Below the pieces are notes generated by a model that did not search any database, had not been told where the DNA came from, and saw nothing but the letters and a program-made list of their open reading frames with translations. A DNA stretch of 7,727 nt, taken from contig JACRAO010000254.1 in the NCBI GenBank assembly GCA_016213345.1, positions 1 through 7,727 of the forward strand, read 5' to 3'. Both the position numbers and the translations under genes were made by a program. The stretch's first letter is position 1. Every line of letters starts with the position of its first letter. Positions 1 through 6,303 of the stretch are shown piece by piece. Origin of the DNA: Bdellovibrio sp. (lineage in GTDB: Bacteria; Bdellovibrionota; UBA1018).

Positions 1-191
1 AGCTCCCGGTAGTGTGGCACCGGACCTGTTGCTTTTTTGATTTTTCCTGCCCGGATTTCCATCACTTCCTCGATTAAATCGTCCCAGTCAATTTCCTTGG
101 TAAACCGTACCAATTCGTGATTTTCGTCTAATGCTATGTTTATCTTGGTTGCCTGTGCAAATAGTTCTACCTGTCGATATGAGTCTGTCAT
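1..191 (-). CDS. Transposase, N-terminal part, cut by window edge
   Basis: A minus-strand reading frame opens with ATG at 191-189 and stays open for 63 codons to the window edge, so only the N-terminal part is visible. The reading contains LDENHELVRF, then EIDWDDLIEE, then VPHYREL. This resembles the N-terminal region of IS5/IS1182-like DDE transposases, where a conserved 'LVR...IDW' stretch precedes the catalytic domain. A good ribosome-binding site, AGGAAGAG on the minus strand (197-204), lies five bases before the ATG, which supports the start. No catalytic residues are inside the window, so activity cannot be judged. The gene is too short for an automatic ORF cut-off but has a clear start signal and coding character. 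The element's outer end should lie just to the right, before the truncated gene at about 316. The family call is from recognition of the motif pattern only; the exact IS family is not certain. Confidence 0.7.
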   Translation of the reverse strand, partial: MTDSYRQVELFAQATKINIALDENHELVRFTKEIDWDDLIEEVMEIRAGKIKKATGPVPHYRE

Positions 192-272
192 TTTTGCTCT
201 TCCTTTTCTGATTTTGACTTGAAATTAAGGAATTTAATTCAATATTCACTTAAAAAACATAACCATAAATAA

Positions 273-319
273 TGTGTAAAAAAAAGAAAAATAAATTATT
301 TTATGCGTTTTTTCTCACA
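273..319. repeat. AT-rich imperfect inverted repeat at IS/host junction
   Basis: TGTG followed by an A-run (273-285) faces a T-run followed by CACA (308-319). Between them sits a perfect 7-bp palindrome, AAAATAA (288-294) and TTATTTT (296-302), around one A. The whole could fold as a long weak hairpin. It lies exactly between the transposase promoter side and the first recognisable codons of the truncated four-helix-bundle gene, so it may contain the end of the insertion element. The arms are imperfect, and homopolymer runs make chance pairing easy. Confidence 0.35.
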
Positions 320-546
320 ATTATACTGCTAACTCCAAACATGCTCTAATTAGCATTGCTGAGGGTTCAGGAAAAAATTCAGTAGCAGAGAAAAGAAGAT
401 TTTATAGTATAGCAATGGGCTCACTTCGAGAAGTTCAAGCTCTAGTTGATCTTATTGAACAAAATGGCTTGATTGAGCTTGCAGATCCAGTTGCAGCTCA
501 TCTTTATAAACTCATCCAAAACCCTGGTACCTGGTCCAGGTCCTGA
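316..546 (+). pseudogene. Four-helix-bundle (23S rRNA IVS) protein, 5'-truncated
   Basis: The frame reads SIAEGSGKNS, then EKRRFYSIAMGSLREVQAL, then a helical tail ending at TGA (544-546). This is the core signature of the four-helix-bundle/23S rRNA intervening-sequence protein family (PF05635, TIGR02436): an 'IAEGSG' turn, 'RRF..IA.GSLRE', and a final helix. Family members are about 110-130 residues and begin with a helix of roughly 40 residues that is missing here. No ATG, GTG or TTG lies in frame before the conserved core, and an in-frame TAA sits at 292-294. The simplest reading is that the 5' third was lost when the neighbouring insertion element landed or when flanking DNA was deleted. 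The 5' limit is approximate. The cellular role of these proteins is poorly known: some are encoded inside 23S rRNA insertions, but many, like this one, sit elsewhere in the genome. Confidence 0.8.
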
Positions 547-591
547 TCCTGCTTGCCTGATTGCCAGTTTGCCAGCTTCCTGAACTGCCTG
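523..591. repeat. Degenerate CCTG/CCAG quasi-tandem repeat
   Basis: Ten CC(T/A)G tetramers occur at 523, 530, 536, 542, 548, 556, 564, 572, 579 and 588, a spacing of six to nine bases. The run includes the odd-centred palindrome ACCTGG-T-CCAGGT (529-541) and a duplicated TTGCCAG (561-567 and 569-575). The stretch is clearly more GC-rich than its surroundings. It starts in the last codons of the four-helix-bundle remnant and continues into non-coding sequence. I see no gene between 547 and 668 on either strand. Confidence 0.4.
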
Positions 592-668
592 CTATTTTGC
601 AGCCACATTTAATGCCTTGTGCCAACATTTCTTTAACGATTGTTACGGAGCCCCGTTGCGTATAGCTC

Positions 669-697
669 TTGACAAGGTGATTTTTATATCGTATAAA
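669..697 (+). promoter_or_regulatory. Sigma70 promoter of arsR-family gene
   Basis: The -35 box TTGACA (669-674) is a perfect consensus and is followed after exactly 17 bases by TATAAA (692-697), a five-of-six -10 box. Transcription should start near 703-705, about 20 bases before the ArsR start codon. The operator at 685-706 covers the -10 box and the start site, so bound repressor would block polymerase. This arrangement is standard for autoregulated ArsR/SmtB repressors. Confidence 0.8.
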
Positions 698-706
698 TAC
701 GATTTA
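685..706. promoter_or_regulatory. ArsR/SmtB-type operator 1
   Basis: The left arm TATATCGTA and right arm TACGATTTA (8 of 9 complementary positions) flank a 4-base spacer, TAAA. The same 13-base block TTTTTATATCGTA recurs at 681-693 and 1055-1067, so the two sites are clearly related. An imperfect palindrome of this size over a promoter next to an arsR-family gene is the expected binding site for that dimeric repressor. Confidence 0.8.
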
Positions 707-708
707 AT

Positions 709-714
709 AGAGGT
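709..714 (+). promoter_or_regulatory. Ribosome-binding site of arsR
   Basis: AGAGGT lies eight bases before the ATG at 723 and fixes this start for the ArsR-family protein. Confidence 0.7.
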
Positions 715-722
715 CCGATAGT

Positions 723-986
723 ATGAATAAAAAAATCTCTCAGGCTTGTTGCACGCTAAATATTGCAGGTGTAGAACAGAAAAAATTGATAAGGATGCTT
801 AAGGCACTCAGCAACCCCATCCGTTTTGATATTGTTAAGTTCCTGTTAACGCGTCCGGGATGTATCACTGATGGCATTGTTGATTACCTACCAATTGCGC
901 AGGCAACAGTTTCTCAACACCTAAAAGTTTTACGTGATGCAGGATGGATCATTGGCAAGTCAGAAGGTCCAGCAACAAGTTACTGA
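723..986 (+). CDS. ArsR-family transcriptional repressor, premature TGA
   Basis: A winged-helix repressor of the ArsR/SmtB family; it should bind the two nearby operators and release them on metal or thiol-reactive ligand binding. The 87-residue product has the family pattern: MLKALSNPIRFDIVKFL (about 25-41), recognition helix region LPIAQATVSQHLKVLRDAG (56-74), then the wing up to SEGPATSY (80-87). Cysteines are at 9, 10 and 47. TGA at 984-986 stops translation at codon 88. Beyond it the same frame reads LNQENISCFKGKIYDNF and ends at TAA 1038-1040, which matches the usual C-terminal tail of close relatives. The TGA falls where relatives commonly have Cys ('YC.N'), one substitution from TGC or TGT. 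As encoded, the DNA-binding domain is complete but the C-terminal dimerisation helix is lost, so function is doubtful. Full original length would be about 105 residues. Confidence 0.8.
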   Translation: MNKKISQACCTLNIAGVEQKKLIRMLKALSNPIRFDIVKFLLTRPGCITDGIVDYLPIAQATVSQHLKVLRDAGWIIGKSEGPATSY

Positions 987-1058
987 CTCAATCAAGAAAA
1001 TATCTCGTGTTTCAAAGGAAAAATATATGACAATTTTTAAAACATTTTTTTTGCTTTT

Positions 1059-1080
1059 TATATCGTAATAGTACGATATA
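1059..1080. promoter_or_regulatory. ArsR/SmtB-type operator 2, before permease
   Basis: A perfect 9-bp inverted repeat, TATATCGTA and TACGATATA, with a 4-base spacer ATAG. It is the second and more symmetrical copy of the arsR operator, 374 bases downstream of the first and immediately upstream of the permease ribosome-binding site. It implies that the permease has its own repressed promoter. I cannot assign convincing -35 and -10 boxes: the bases aligned with the first promoter's boxes (CATTTT and TAATAG) are poor. Confidence 0.8.
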
Positions 1081-1096
1081 TGTGGAGAAAAATATA

Positions 1097-2020
1097 ATGA
1101 TGACACAAATGGTTTATGTTCTACATTTTGTCGCAAATTCGTTCGTTCATATGTGGCCGTATCTTTTGATTACTATACCTATATCAGTAGCAATAAGGAT
1201 GTCTGGAGCTATTCAATACATCGACATAATATTTAAGAAAACGCCAATCGTTTCAATTCTGCTCACGACCATTGTTGGTGCTTTTAGTCCGTTCTGTTCC
1301 TGTGGTGTAATTCCTGTCATTGCTGCTCTTTTGATAGGCGGAGTTCCCCTTGCGCCTGTAATGTCATTTTGGATTGCATCACCTTCTATGGATCCTGAAA
1401 TGTTTTTTTTGAGCGTGGCTATGCTTGGTTGGAATTTAGCTTTGTGGAGGCTTGTCTCAACTTTTTTGTTGTGCCTTTGAGCTGGTGCTTTAACTCACTT
1501 CTTTGTAATAAAAGGCTGGATGGGAAATGACTATGTGCGGATTGGTGATGTAAGAGCTATGGCTGTCAAAGACAAAAAATGTTGCTTGACAAAACCGTTT
1601 GCTAAACAGTTATGCGAAGAAATAATGAGTTCTACCAGTCTTGTTTTAAAATTTATGTTGCTTGCCTTTTTTTTGGAAGCGTTAATTATTTTGTATATCC
1701 CTCAAACATGGATCATGACTTTGCTTGGTAAACAGAATGCTTTATCAGTACTGTGGGCAGCAATTTTAGGTGTGCCTATTTATACGAGCAATACAACAGC
1801 ATTGCCTATGATTGGCGGCTTATTAAACCAGGGGATGAACCCTGCAGCAGCGCTTGCATTTTTAATCTCTGGACCCACAACTACTATTCCAGCAATGGCT
1901 GCAGTTTGGGGATTGGTAACTAAAAAAGTGTTTTTTCTTTATTTGTCATTTGTTTTTTGCGGGGCTATTTTCTTTGGTTATTTGTTTCAATTAATAAATA
2001 AGTTTCTTGTATTTGTATAG
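1097..2020 (+). pseudogene. PF03773-type permease, split by in-frame TGA
   Basis: An integral membrane permease of the PF03773 group (ArsP and SO_0444-like metal efflux proteins). The first half carries FSPFCSCGVIPVIAALL with C67 and C69, then SFWIASPSMDPEMFF. The second half carries the internal-repeat counterpart GVPIYTSNTTALPMIGG and SGPTTTIPAMAAV, as in intact relatives. TGA at 1478-1480 (codon 128) splits it. The frame before and after is the same, with no shift, and AGALTHFFVIKGW directly after the stop fits the family's next membrane segment. Total length would be 307 codons, normal for the family. I start at ATG 1097 because GGAG (1084-1087) lies nine bases upstream; the GTG at 1082 would use that site as codons. 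The part from ATG 1520 has no ribosome-binding site of its own and is not a separate gene. Regulation by the preceding ArsR-type operator is inferred. Substrate (Cu, Zn, As or other) cannot be told from sequence alone. Confidence 0.8.
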
Positions 2021-2025
2021 CGTGC

Positions 2026-2048
2026 CAATTTCGCAAAACGCGAAGTTG
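2026..2048. terminator. Hairpin between convergent permease and glpK
   Basis: CAATTTCGC (2026-2034) can pair with GCGAAGTTG (2040-2048) over nine base pairs, with one G-T wobble and a 5-base loop. It lies six bases after the permease stop and in the gap between two convergent genes, as expected for a bidirectional terminator. There is no T-tract on either side, so intrinsic termination is uncertain. Confidence 0.4.
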
Positions 2049-2111
2049 ACATTCATTCGGTTTAGTTTAGTCTTTGACTTAATGAGGTTTAGAGCTATAA
2101 AGGCAAAGCAG

Positions 2112-3584
2112 TCATATGCGTGCTATAGCCCTGGTCCATCTAGTCATGACCTCAGTCCTTTGTTTTTCATTTAATTGTGGTTTAAAAATACGGTCTATTT
2201 TCCAAGTTTTTTCAATTTCCGAAAGGTTTTGCCAAATCCCAACTCCCACACCAGCTGCAAACAAAGCACCAAGACTCGTGGTCTCTAAATATTTTGGCCG
2301 TTTAAGTTCCACCCCTAAAACATCAGCTTGAAACTGTATGAGCAAATTATTTGCCGCTGCTCCTCCGTCAACATTGAGTGATTTTAGAGGTCTCCCAAGA
2401 TCATTTTGCATTGCTAATAAAATATCTGCATTCTGAAACGCTATTCCTTCTAACACAGCTCGGGCCATATGAGCCTTGGTTGTCCCACGCGTTAGTCCAG
2501 TAAACATTCCAGTTGCACAAGGATTCCAATGAGGAGCACCCAACCCCGTTAATGCCGGAACAAACACAATACCATCCGACGAAGTAACACTTTGAGCTAA
2601 TTCTTCAATCTCACCAGCTTCTTTTATCCAACCCAAACCATCTCTGACCCACTGTACAGCTGCTCCTGCAATAAAAGCGCTACCCTCTAAAGCATAGACA
2701 TATTCGCCATTTTTTAGTTGCCAGGCAATAGTTGTTAATAATCGATACTTGCTTTTTATTGGTTTCGTACCCGTATTTAAAAGTAAAAAGGCTCCTGTAC
2801 CAAAAGTGCACTTTGCCATACCCTCACTCAAACAAGCTTGTCCCAACAGGGCAGCCTGTTGATCACCTAATACACCAGAAATAGGAATCCCATCTGGCAA
2901 TCCAGGCACTCTGCTGGTTTTTGCAAATACACCAAAAGAAGGTTTTACGGTTGGCCAAATTTCTTTTGGTACTTTCAAATATTCACTTAGTTCATCATCC
3001 CAAACATGTTTGTGCAAATTAAAACACAGTGTACGACTAGCATTGCTGGGCTCGGTCAGATGCTCTGTGGCTCCTGAAAGTTTTGCCATTAAAAAACTAT
3101 CAATAGTACCAATTGCTAATTTACCACTTTTATAAGCACTTTTGACTGCAGACCAGTTTTCCAGCGCCCAAGCCGCTTTTGTACCTGAAAAATATGGATC
3201 CAAAAGTAACCCAGTTTTTTCTTGAAATAAATGTTCTAAATTTTGTTTTTTTAACTTTTCACAAATAGACGCAGTTCTTCTGTCTTGCCAAACAATAGCC
3301 CTAGACAAAGGCTCACCTGTTTTCCTATCCCAAAAACACAAAGTTTCTCTTTGATTGGTAATCCCAATAGCTGCTATTTGATGAACATCGATTTTTTGAG
3401 CTACTGCGCCAATTGCTTGTATTACCGTATTCCAAATTAAATTTAAATCATGCTCAATTTGCCCTGGATTAGGAAAAAACTGTTCGAAATCAATAGATTC
3501 TTGAGCGATTTTGTTAAGTTTTTCGTCCATTAAAAGCACCGTTGTGCCAGTAGTTCCTTGGTCAATTGCTAATAAATAGTGCAT
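2112..3584 (-). CDS. glpK: Glycerol kinase
   Basis: ATP-dependent glycerol kinase of the FGGY family, making sn-glycerol 3-phosphate in the cytoplasm. From the chosen start it is 490 residues, close to the usual ~500. Visible landmarks are the phosphate-binding DQGTT (8-12), the glycerol-binding NQRE (77-80, equivalent to E. coli R83/E84), WQDRR (99-103), DPYFSGTK (129-136, with the substrate tyrosine), GDQQAALLGQ with the catalytic aspartate, YGTG-equivalent FGTGAFLLLN, and TGLGAPHW. All key residues appear intact. I start at ATG 3584-3582 because MHYLLAIDQGTT aligns with family N-termini; a TTG at 3620 would add 12 unaligned residues. The ribosome-binding site before 3584 is weak (GAG). The loop that binds fructose bisphosphate in E. 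coli is not conserved. No glpF, glpD or glpR lies beside it. It ends with TGA and faces the permease. Confidence 0.95.
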   Translation of the reverse strand: MHYLLAIDQGTTGTTVLLMDEKLNKIAQESIDFEQFFPNPGQIEHDLNLIWNTVIQAIGAVAQKIDVHQIAAIGITNQRETLCFWDRKTGEPLSRAIVWQDRRTASICEKLKKQNLEHLFQEKTGLLLDPYFSGTKAAWALENWSAVKSAYKSGKLAIGTIDSFLMAKLSGATEHLTEPSNASRTLCFNLHKHVWDDELSEYLKVPKEIWPTVKPSFGVFAKTSRVPGLPDGIPISGVLGDQQAALLGQACLSEGMAKCTFGTGAFLLLNTGTKPIKSKYRLLTTIAWQLKNGEYVYALEGSAFIAGAAVQWVRDGLGWIKEAGEIEELAQSVTSSDGIVFVPALTGLGAPHWNPCATGMFTGLTRGTTKAHMARAVLEGIAFQNADILLAMQNDLGRPLKSLNVDGGAAANNLLIQFQADVLGVELKRPKYLETTSLGALFAAGVGVGIWQNLSEIEKTWKIDRIFKPQLNEKQRTEVMTRWTRAIARI

Positions 3585-3611
3585 AGGGAACTCAATATTC
3601 TTTTTGTCACA

Positions 3612-3633
3612 AAGAATCAAGTCGAAGATTCTT
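3612..3633. promoter_or_regulatory. Inverted repeat in divergent glpK upstream gap
   Basis: AAGAATC (3612-3618) and GATTCTT (3627-3633) are perfect 7-bp inverted arms separated by eight bases. They lie in the 68-base gap between the divergent starts of glpK (3584) and the membrane coiled-coil gene (3653). The position suits an operator or a shared control site. No regulator for it is encoded in the window, and I could not place firm promoters on either strand. Confidence 0.35.
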
Positions 3634-3652
3634 ATTCCCGATAAGTAAAGAG

Positions 3653-4735
3653 ATGAAGGCTAGTTCGTCTATTCTTTATTATTTAAGAAGTAAGAAATAT
3701 AGATTTTTGATCTCGCTTGCTGTCACTATTTTACTTATTTCTTGTTTTTACAATATCGATCTTTACCTGGAGCATCAAAGCCTTAATGAAAACGCTCTTT
3801 CATTAAGCAGGCAAGTTGCCCTACAAGCGGAGAGCCTGAGTTTAAATGCAACAGAAAGAAATCAAACAGACCCAATAGGGTGGGCAACGACTTATCTAAA
3901 TCAGGGAACTGAACCTAAGCTTTTTGAAATTTCGAGAATAAAAACCGACTCTATACAGGAAAAGGAAACTTATGAGCTAGATATTAAAAATCTAAAATTT
4001 ATTTATCTGAAAACATTAAAACCAGAAGAAAACTTAGGTATTCAAATTAGAGTTTATTTAAAATTTATTGGCTTTTTAGGAACAAAATCAAAATTTGCAA
4101 ACGATGCTTTTTTATTTCTATGTTTGTTAATTTCTTTAGTATTTATATATTTTGTGCTCAAACCACATGATTTGTATTCTACAGAAGATTCAGACAATCT
4201 AAGAGCCAAACTTATACCTTGGATCATGGAAGCAAAAAAGCTTTTAGCTCTTTTAGGGATACGTATTAGGGATTTTTTGAAATTTGTAGAAAAAATAATG
4301 CAAGCTACTTTAAAATCTAAAGATTCTCTTGAAAGTTTACGCAATCGTATGCTTACAGAAATATATGAATTAGAGGAAGGAAGAAATTACATTCAAGAGA
4401 CAGAAAAATTATCAATTCAAGCGGAAGCAAAAATTTTAAATTTAATAATTGAATTATCAAAATTAGGCGATAAGGGGAAATCTATAAGCCAGCAAGCAGA
4501 AGAACTGTATAATGGTATACAAAAAATAAGACAACTCAGTCAAAAAACAGATGCGACAATGCGTCATGTGGGAACACAAATCCAACCTTGGTCTACGGAT
4601 CTTGAAATTGTGCGGCAGTTTTTCGAGGATATCTTACAAACTTCGCAAGGAATTGGACAAAATTTGAATTTAACAACCTCTTCATTATCGGAACAAGCCA
4701 AGCACATTCAAAAAATGATGAAGGAAATAGGTTGA
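3653..4735 (+). CDS. Unknown two-TM protein with long cytoplasmic coiled coil
   Basis: I do not recognise a named family. The 360-residue product has a short basic N-terminus (RSKKYR), a membrane segment at about 18-35, a periplasmic domain of some 115 residues (36-151), a second membrane segment at about 152-169, and a cytoplasmic region (170-360) rich in E, K, Q, L and S with heptad-like character. This layout is that of a chemoreceptor or sensor. However, no HAMP domain follows the second segment, and the conserved receptor tip that contacts CheA/CheW is absent. It may be a scaffold or a receptor-like structural protein. The start is uncertain: AAAGAG touches the ATG, too close for a good ribosome-binding site, although no other ATG, GTG or TTG fits before the first membrane segment. 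It is divergent from glpK and lies 53 bases before the GYF-domain gene on the same strand, so co-expression is possible. Confidence 0.75.
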   Translation: MKASSSILYYLRSKKYRFLISLAVTILLISCFYNIDLYLEHQSLNENALSLSRQVALQAESLSLNATERNQTDPIGWATTYLNQGTEPKLFEISRIKTDSIQEKETYELDIKNLKFIYLKTLKPEENLGIQIRVYLKFIGFLGTKSKFANDAFLFLCLLISLVFIYFVLKPHDLYSTEDSDNLRAKLIPWIMEAKKLLALLGIRIRDFLKFVEKIMQATLKSKDSLESLRNRMLTEIYELEEGRNYIQETEKLSIQAEAKILNLIIELSKLGDKGKSISQQAEELYNGIQKIRQLSQKTDATMRHVGTQIQPWSTDLEIVRQFFEDILQTSQGIGQNLNLTTSSLSEQAKHIQKMMKEIG

Positions 4736-4769
4736 TAAAAATATTGATTAGCGCAAGTATTTCTAATAA

Positions 4770-4784
4770 ACTGGTACACTGGTA
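4770..4784 (+). promoter_or_regulatory. ACTGGTA direct repeat / possible extended -10
   Basis: ACTGGTA occurs twice, at 4770-4776 and 4778-4784, directly before the ATG at 4789. TGG-TACACT (4772-4780) also fits an extended -10 (TGn plus TAnnnT). If it is used, transcription would begin within a few bases of the start codon and give a leaderless or nearly leaderless message. That would agree with the lack of a clear ribosome-binding site. There is no clear -35 box. Confidence 0.25.
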
Positions 4785-4788
4785 ACGT

Positions 4789-6303
4789 ATGCAACAAACA
4801 GAACCTGCTGTAGAAAAAAAATGGTTTATTTATCTAGAAGATCATCATGAAGGCCCATTTTCCGTTCAAGAAATGGAAAATAAACTAATAGAAGGCAAAG
4901 TTACAAGTCAAAATTTTGTCTGGGCCGAGGGAATGGCGGACTGGGAACCAATGATGCAAGTTACTGCATTGCAGACATTAATCAAACCAGATCCAATAGC
5001 AGAGCCAGAACTTGTTTTGCCACAAAAACAAGAAGAAAACATGAATGAACTAAAAATAAATTCCTCACAAAATGAGCCAAAAATTGTTTTTGAAACCACT
5101 CCAGACAATCCTGTAAACACCTCTAAAACAAACGATAACGCAAATGACCAAAAAATAATTTCAAAACGATTTCCTTATCGTTTTTTGAAGGCTGGTCTGA
5201 TTTTTTCTATCCCTGTTTTATTTGTTGTTGCCTATTTATATGGTGCTTTGAATCCACTTTTAAAAGATGCTTCATTTAAGAGTACTTATATTGAAAAATG
5301 GTTAAATAAAATACCAACACTTGGTCAGTTTTTTTCTCCCTTGCCACACATCGAGGACATCAAAACAGAAGATCTGGAAGAATTAAAAATAGCAGCTCGC
5401 GCGCATCCAGGTACAGATGGACCAAAAATCGCTATTGCAATTGCACAACCAAATGTAAACACGCCTTCTTTTTATTTAGCGGCAGATTTACCTGATAATA
5501 CTAAATTTGAATTTTATATCGAAGGCATACCAGACACTCTATTAGGACATCTTTCGTTTTTTCAAGCTGGAAATTTTTTATTAAATCATAAAATAGGAAA
5601 AACTCCTGCAATTACTTTTTCAGACGGGATATTACCGCGTGGCGAATATTGGTTATACGTTACCGAAGCAAATGAACAACCACCAGAAACAAGCCAGATC
5701 TTATCAAAATTGGACATTTCGCAAATTTCACTGCCTTCGCATCTTCCAAAAGGGAAGAAACTAATTGCAAAAAAGACATTTTTTTTGGGTGGAATCAAAG
5801 ACACACTATATGCGGAAAGATTAAAAGAATTTCATGAAAAGGTTCGGATAAAAGCAAAGGCAGAATTAGACGAAATAAAACAGTTCACACAAACATTGGA
5901 TAGCCAAATCCAAGCTACTATTTCTGAATTTAACAGATTAAAACATATAAAAGACCAAGAATTGCAACAAACAACTTGGACTTCCTTTCACGAAAAATGG
6001 GGGCATTTAGAAAATCAGCTACAAGAAACTTTTAACAAATGGACTCCAGAAACGTTAAAAAACGAAATGTTTTATAATAAGCTTTATGAAATTATTAAAG
6101 CTGTAGCTGCCTCAGCTTTAGAATTGCATCAAATTCATAATAATTATTTTAAAACAAAAGTAGATATAAAATCATTCGAAATTCAACTCGGAGCAACAGC
6201 GTCTCAATTACAAAATACGATTTCTGAACTAAGAACAAAAACAGAAGAATCTGAAAAATTATTTCTAAGCTCCGATGGACTTCCGCAGAAAGGCGAAGTA
6301 TGA
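4789..6303 (+). CDS. GYF_2-domain single-pass membrane coiled-coil protein
   Basis: A 504-residue membrane protein of unknown role. Residues about 12-62 form a GYF_2 domain (PF14237): WFIYLEDHHEGPFSVQEM, then NFVWAEGMADWEPM, with the typical GPF and W..GM..W residues. Such domains are thought to mediate protein-protein contact. A polar linker (about 65-128) follows, then one membrane segment (about 135-152), placing GYF in the cytoplasm and the rest outside the inner membrane. Residues about 155-340 form a predicted beta-rich extracytoplasmic region; residues 343-500 are strongly helical and coiled-coil-like. The ATG has no strong ribosome-binding site. The gene ends with ATGA overlapping the PilZ gene start (6300-6303), which points to translational coupling and a shared pathway. 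The W-rich GYF signature is similar to proteins I associate with Bdellovibrionota. What else it might be: a scaffold for a secretion, gliding or pilus machine. The domain call is firm; the function is not known. Confidence 0.85.
   Translation: MQQTEPAVEKKWFIYLEDHHEGPFSVQEMENKLIEGKVTSQNFVWAEGMADWEPMMQVTALQTLIKPDPIAEPELVLPQKQEENMNELKINSSQNEPKIVFETTPDNPVNTSKTNDNANDQKIISKRFPYRFLKAGLIFSIPVLFVVAYLYGALNPLLKDASFKSTYIEKWLNKIPTLGQFFSPLPHIEDIKTEDLEELKIAARAHPGTDGPKIAIAIAQPNVNTPSFYLAADLPDNTKFEFYIEGIPDTLLGHLSFFQAGNFLLNHKIGKTPAITFSDGILPRGEYWLYVTEANEQPPETSQILSKLDISQISLPSHLPKGKKLIAKKTFFLGGIKDTLYAERLKEFHEKVRIKAKAELDEIKQFTQTLDSQIQATISEFNRLKHIKDQELQQTTWTSFHEKWGHLENQLQETFNKWTPETLKNEMFYNKLYEIIKAVAASALELHQIHNNYFKTKVDIKSFEIQLGATASQLQNTISELRTKTEESEKLFLSSDGLPQKGEV

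Noticed and set aside
984..1030. Canonical bacterial SECIS after the ArsR TGA
   Set aside because: Only a 4-bp GAAA/TTTC stem can be drawn by eye; too weak to call. The permease TGA likewise has only GTG/CAC-size stems.
1082..1096. GTG start for the permease at 1082
   Set aside because: It would turn the GGAG ribosome-binding site into codons and lies at the edge of the operator; ATG 1097 is correctly spaced from GGAG.
1520..2020. A separate gene starting at ATG 1520
   Set aside because: It is in the same frame as the upstream part, has no ribosome-binding site, and is the second half of one PF03773 protein.
723..2020. Whole-genome reassignment of TGA to an amino acid
   Set aside because: TGA is the natural stop for glpK, the 3653-4735 gene and the GYF gene, whose lengths and ends look normal.
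3585..3620. TTG start for glpK at 3620
   Set aside because: It adds 12 residues that do not align with glycerol kinases; MHYLLAIDQGTT fits the family start.
4054..4344. Minus-strand open frame inside the coiled-coil gene
   Set aside because: Antisense to a convincing long gene; basic, low-complexity product with no start signal.
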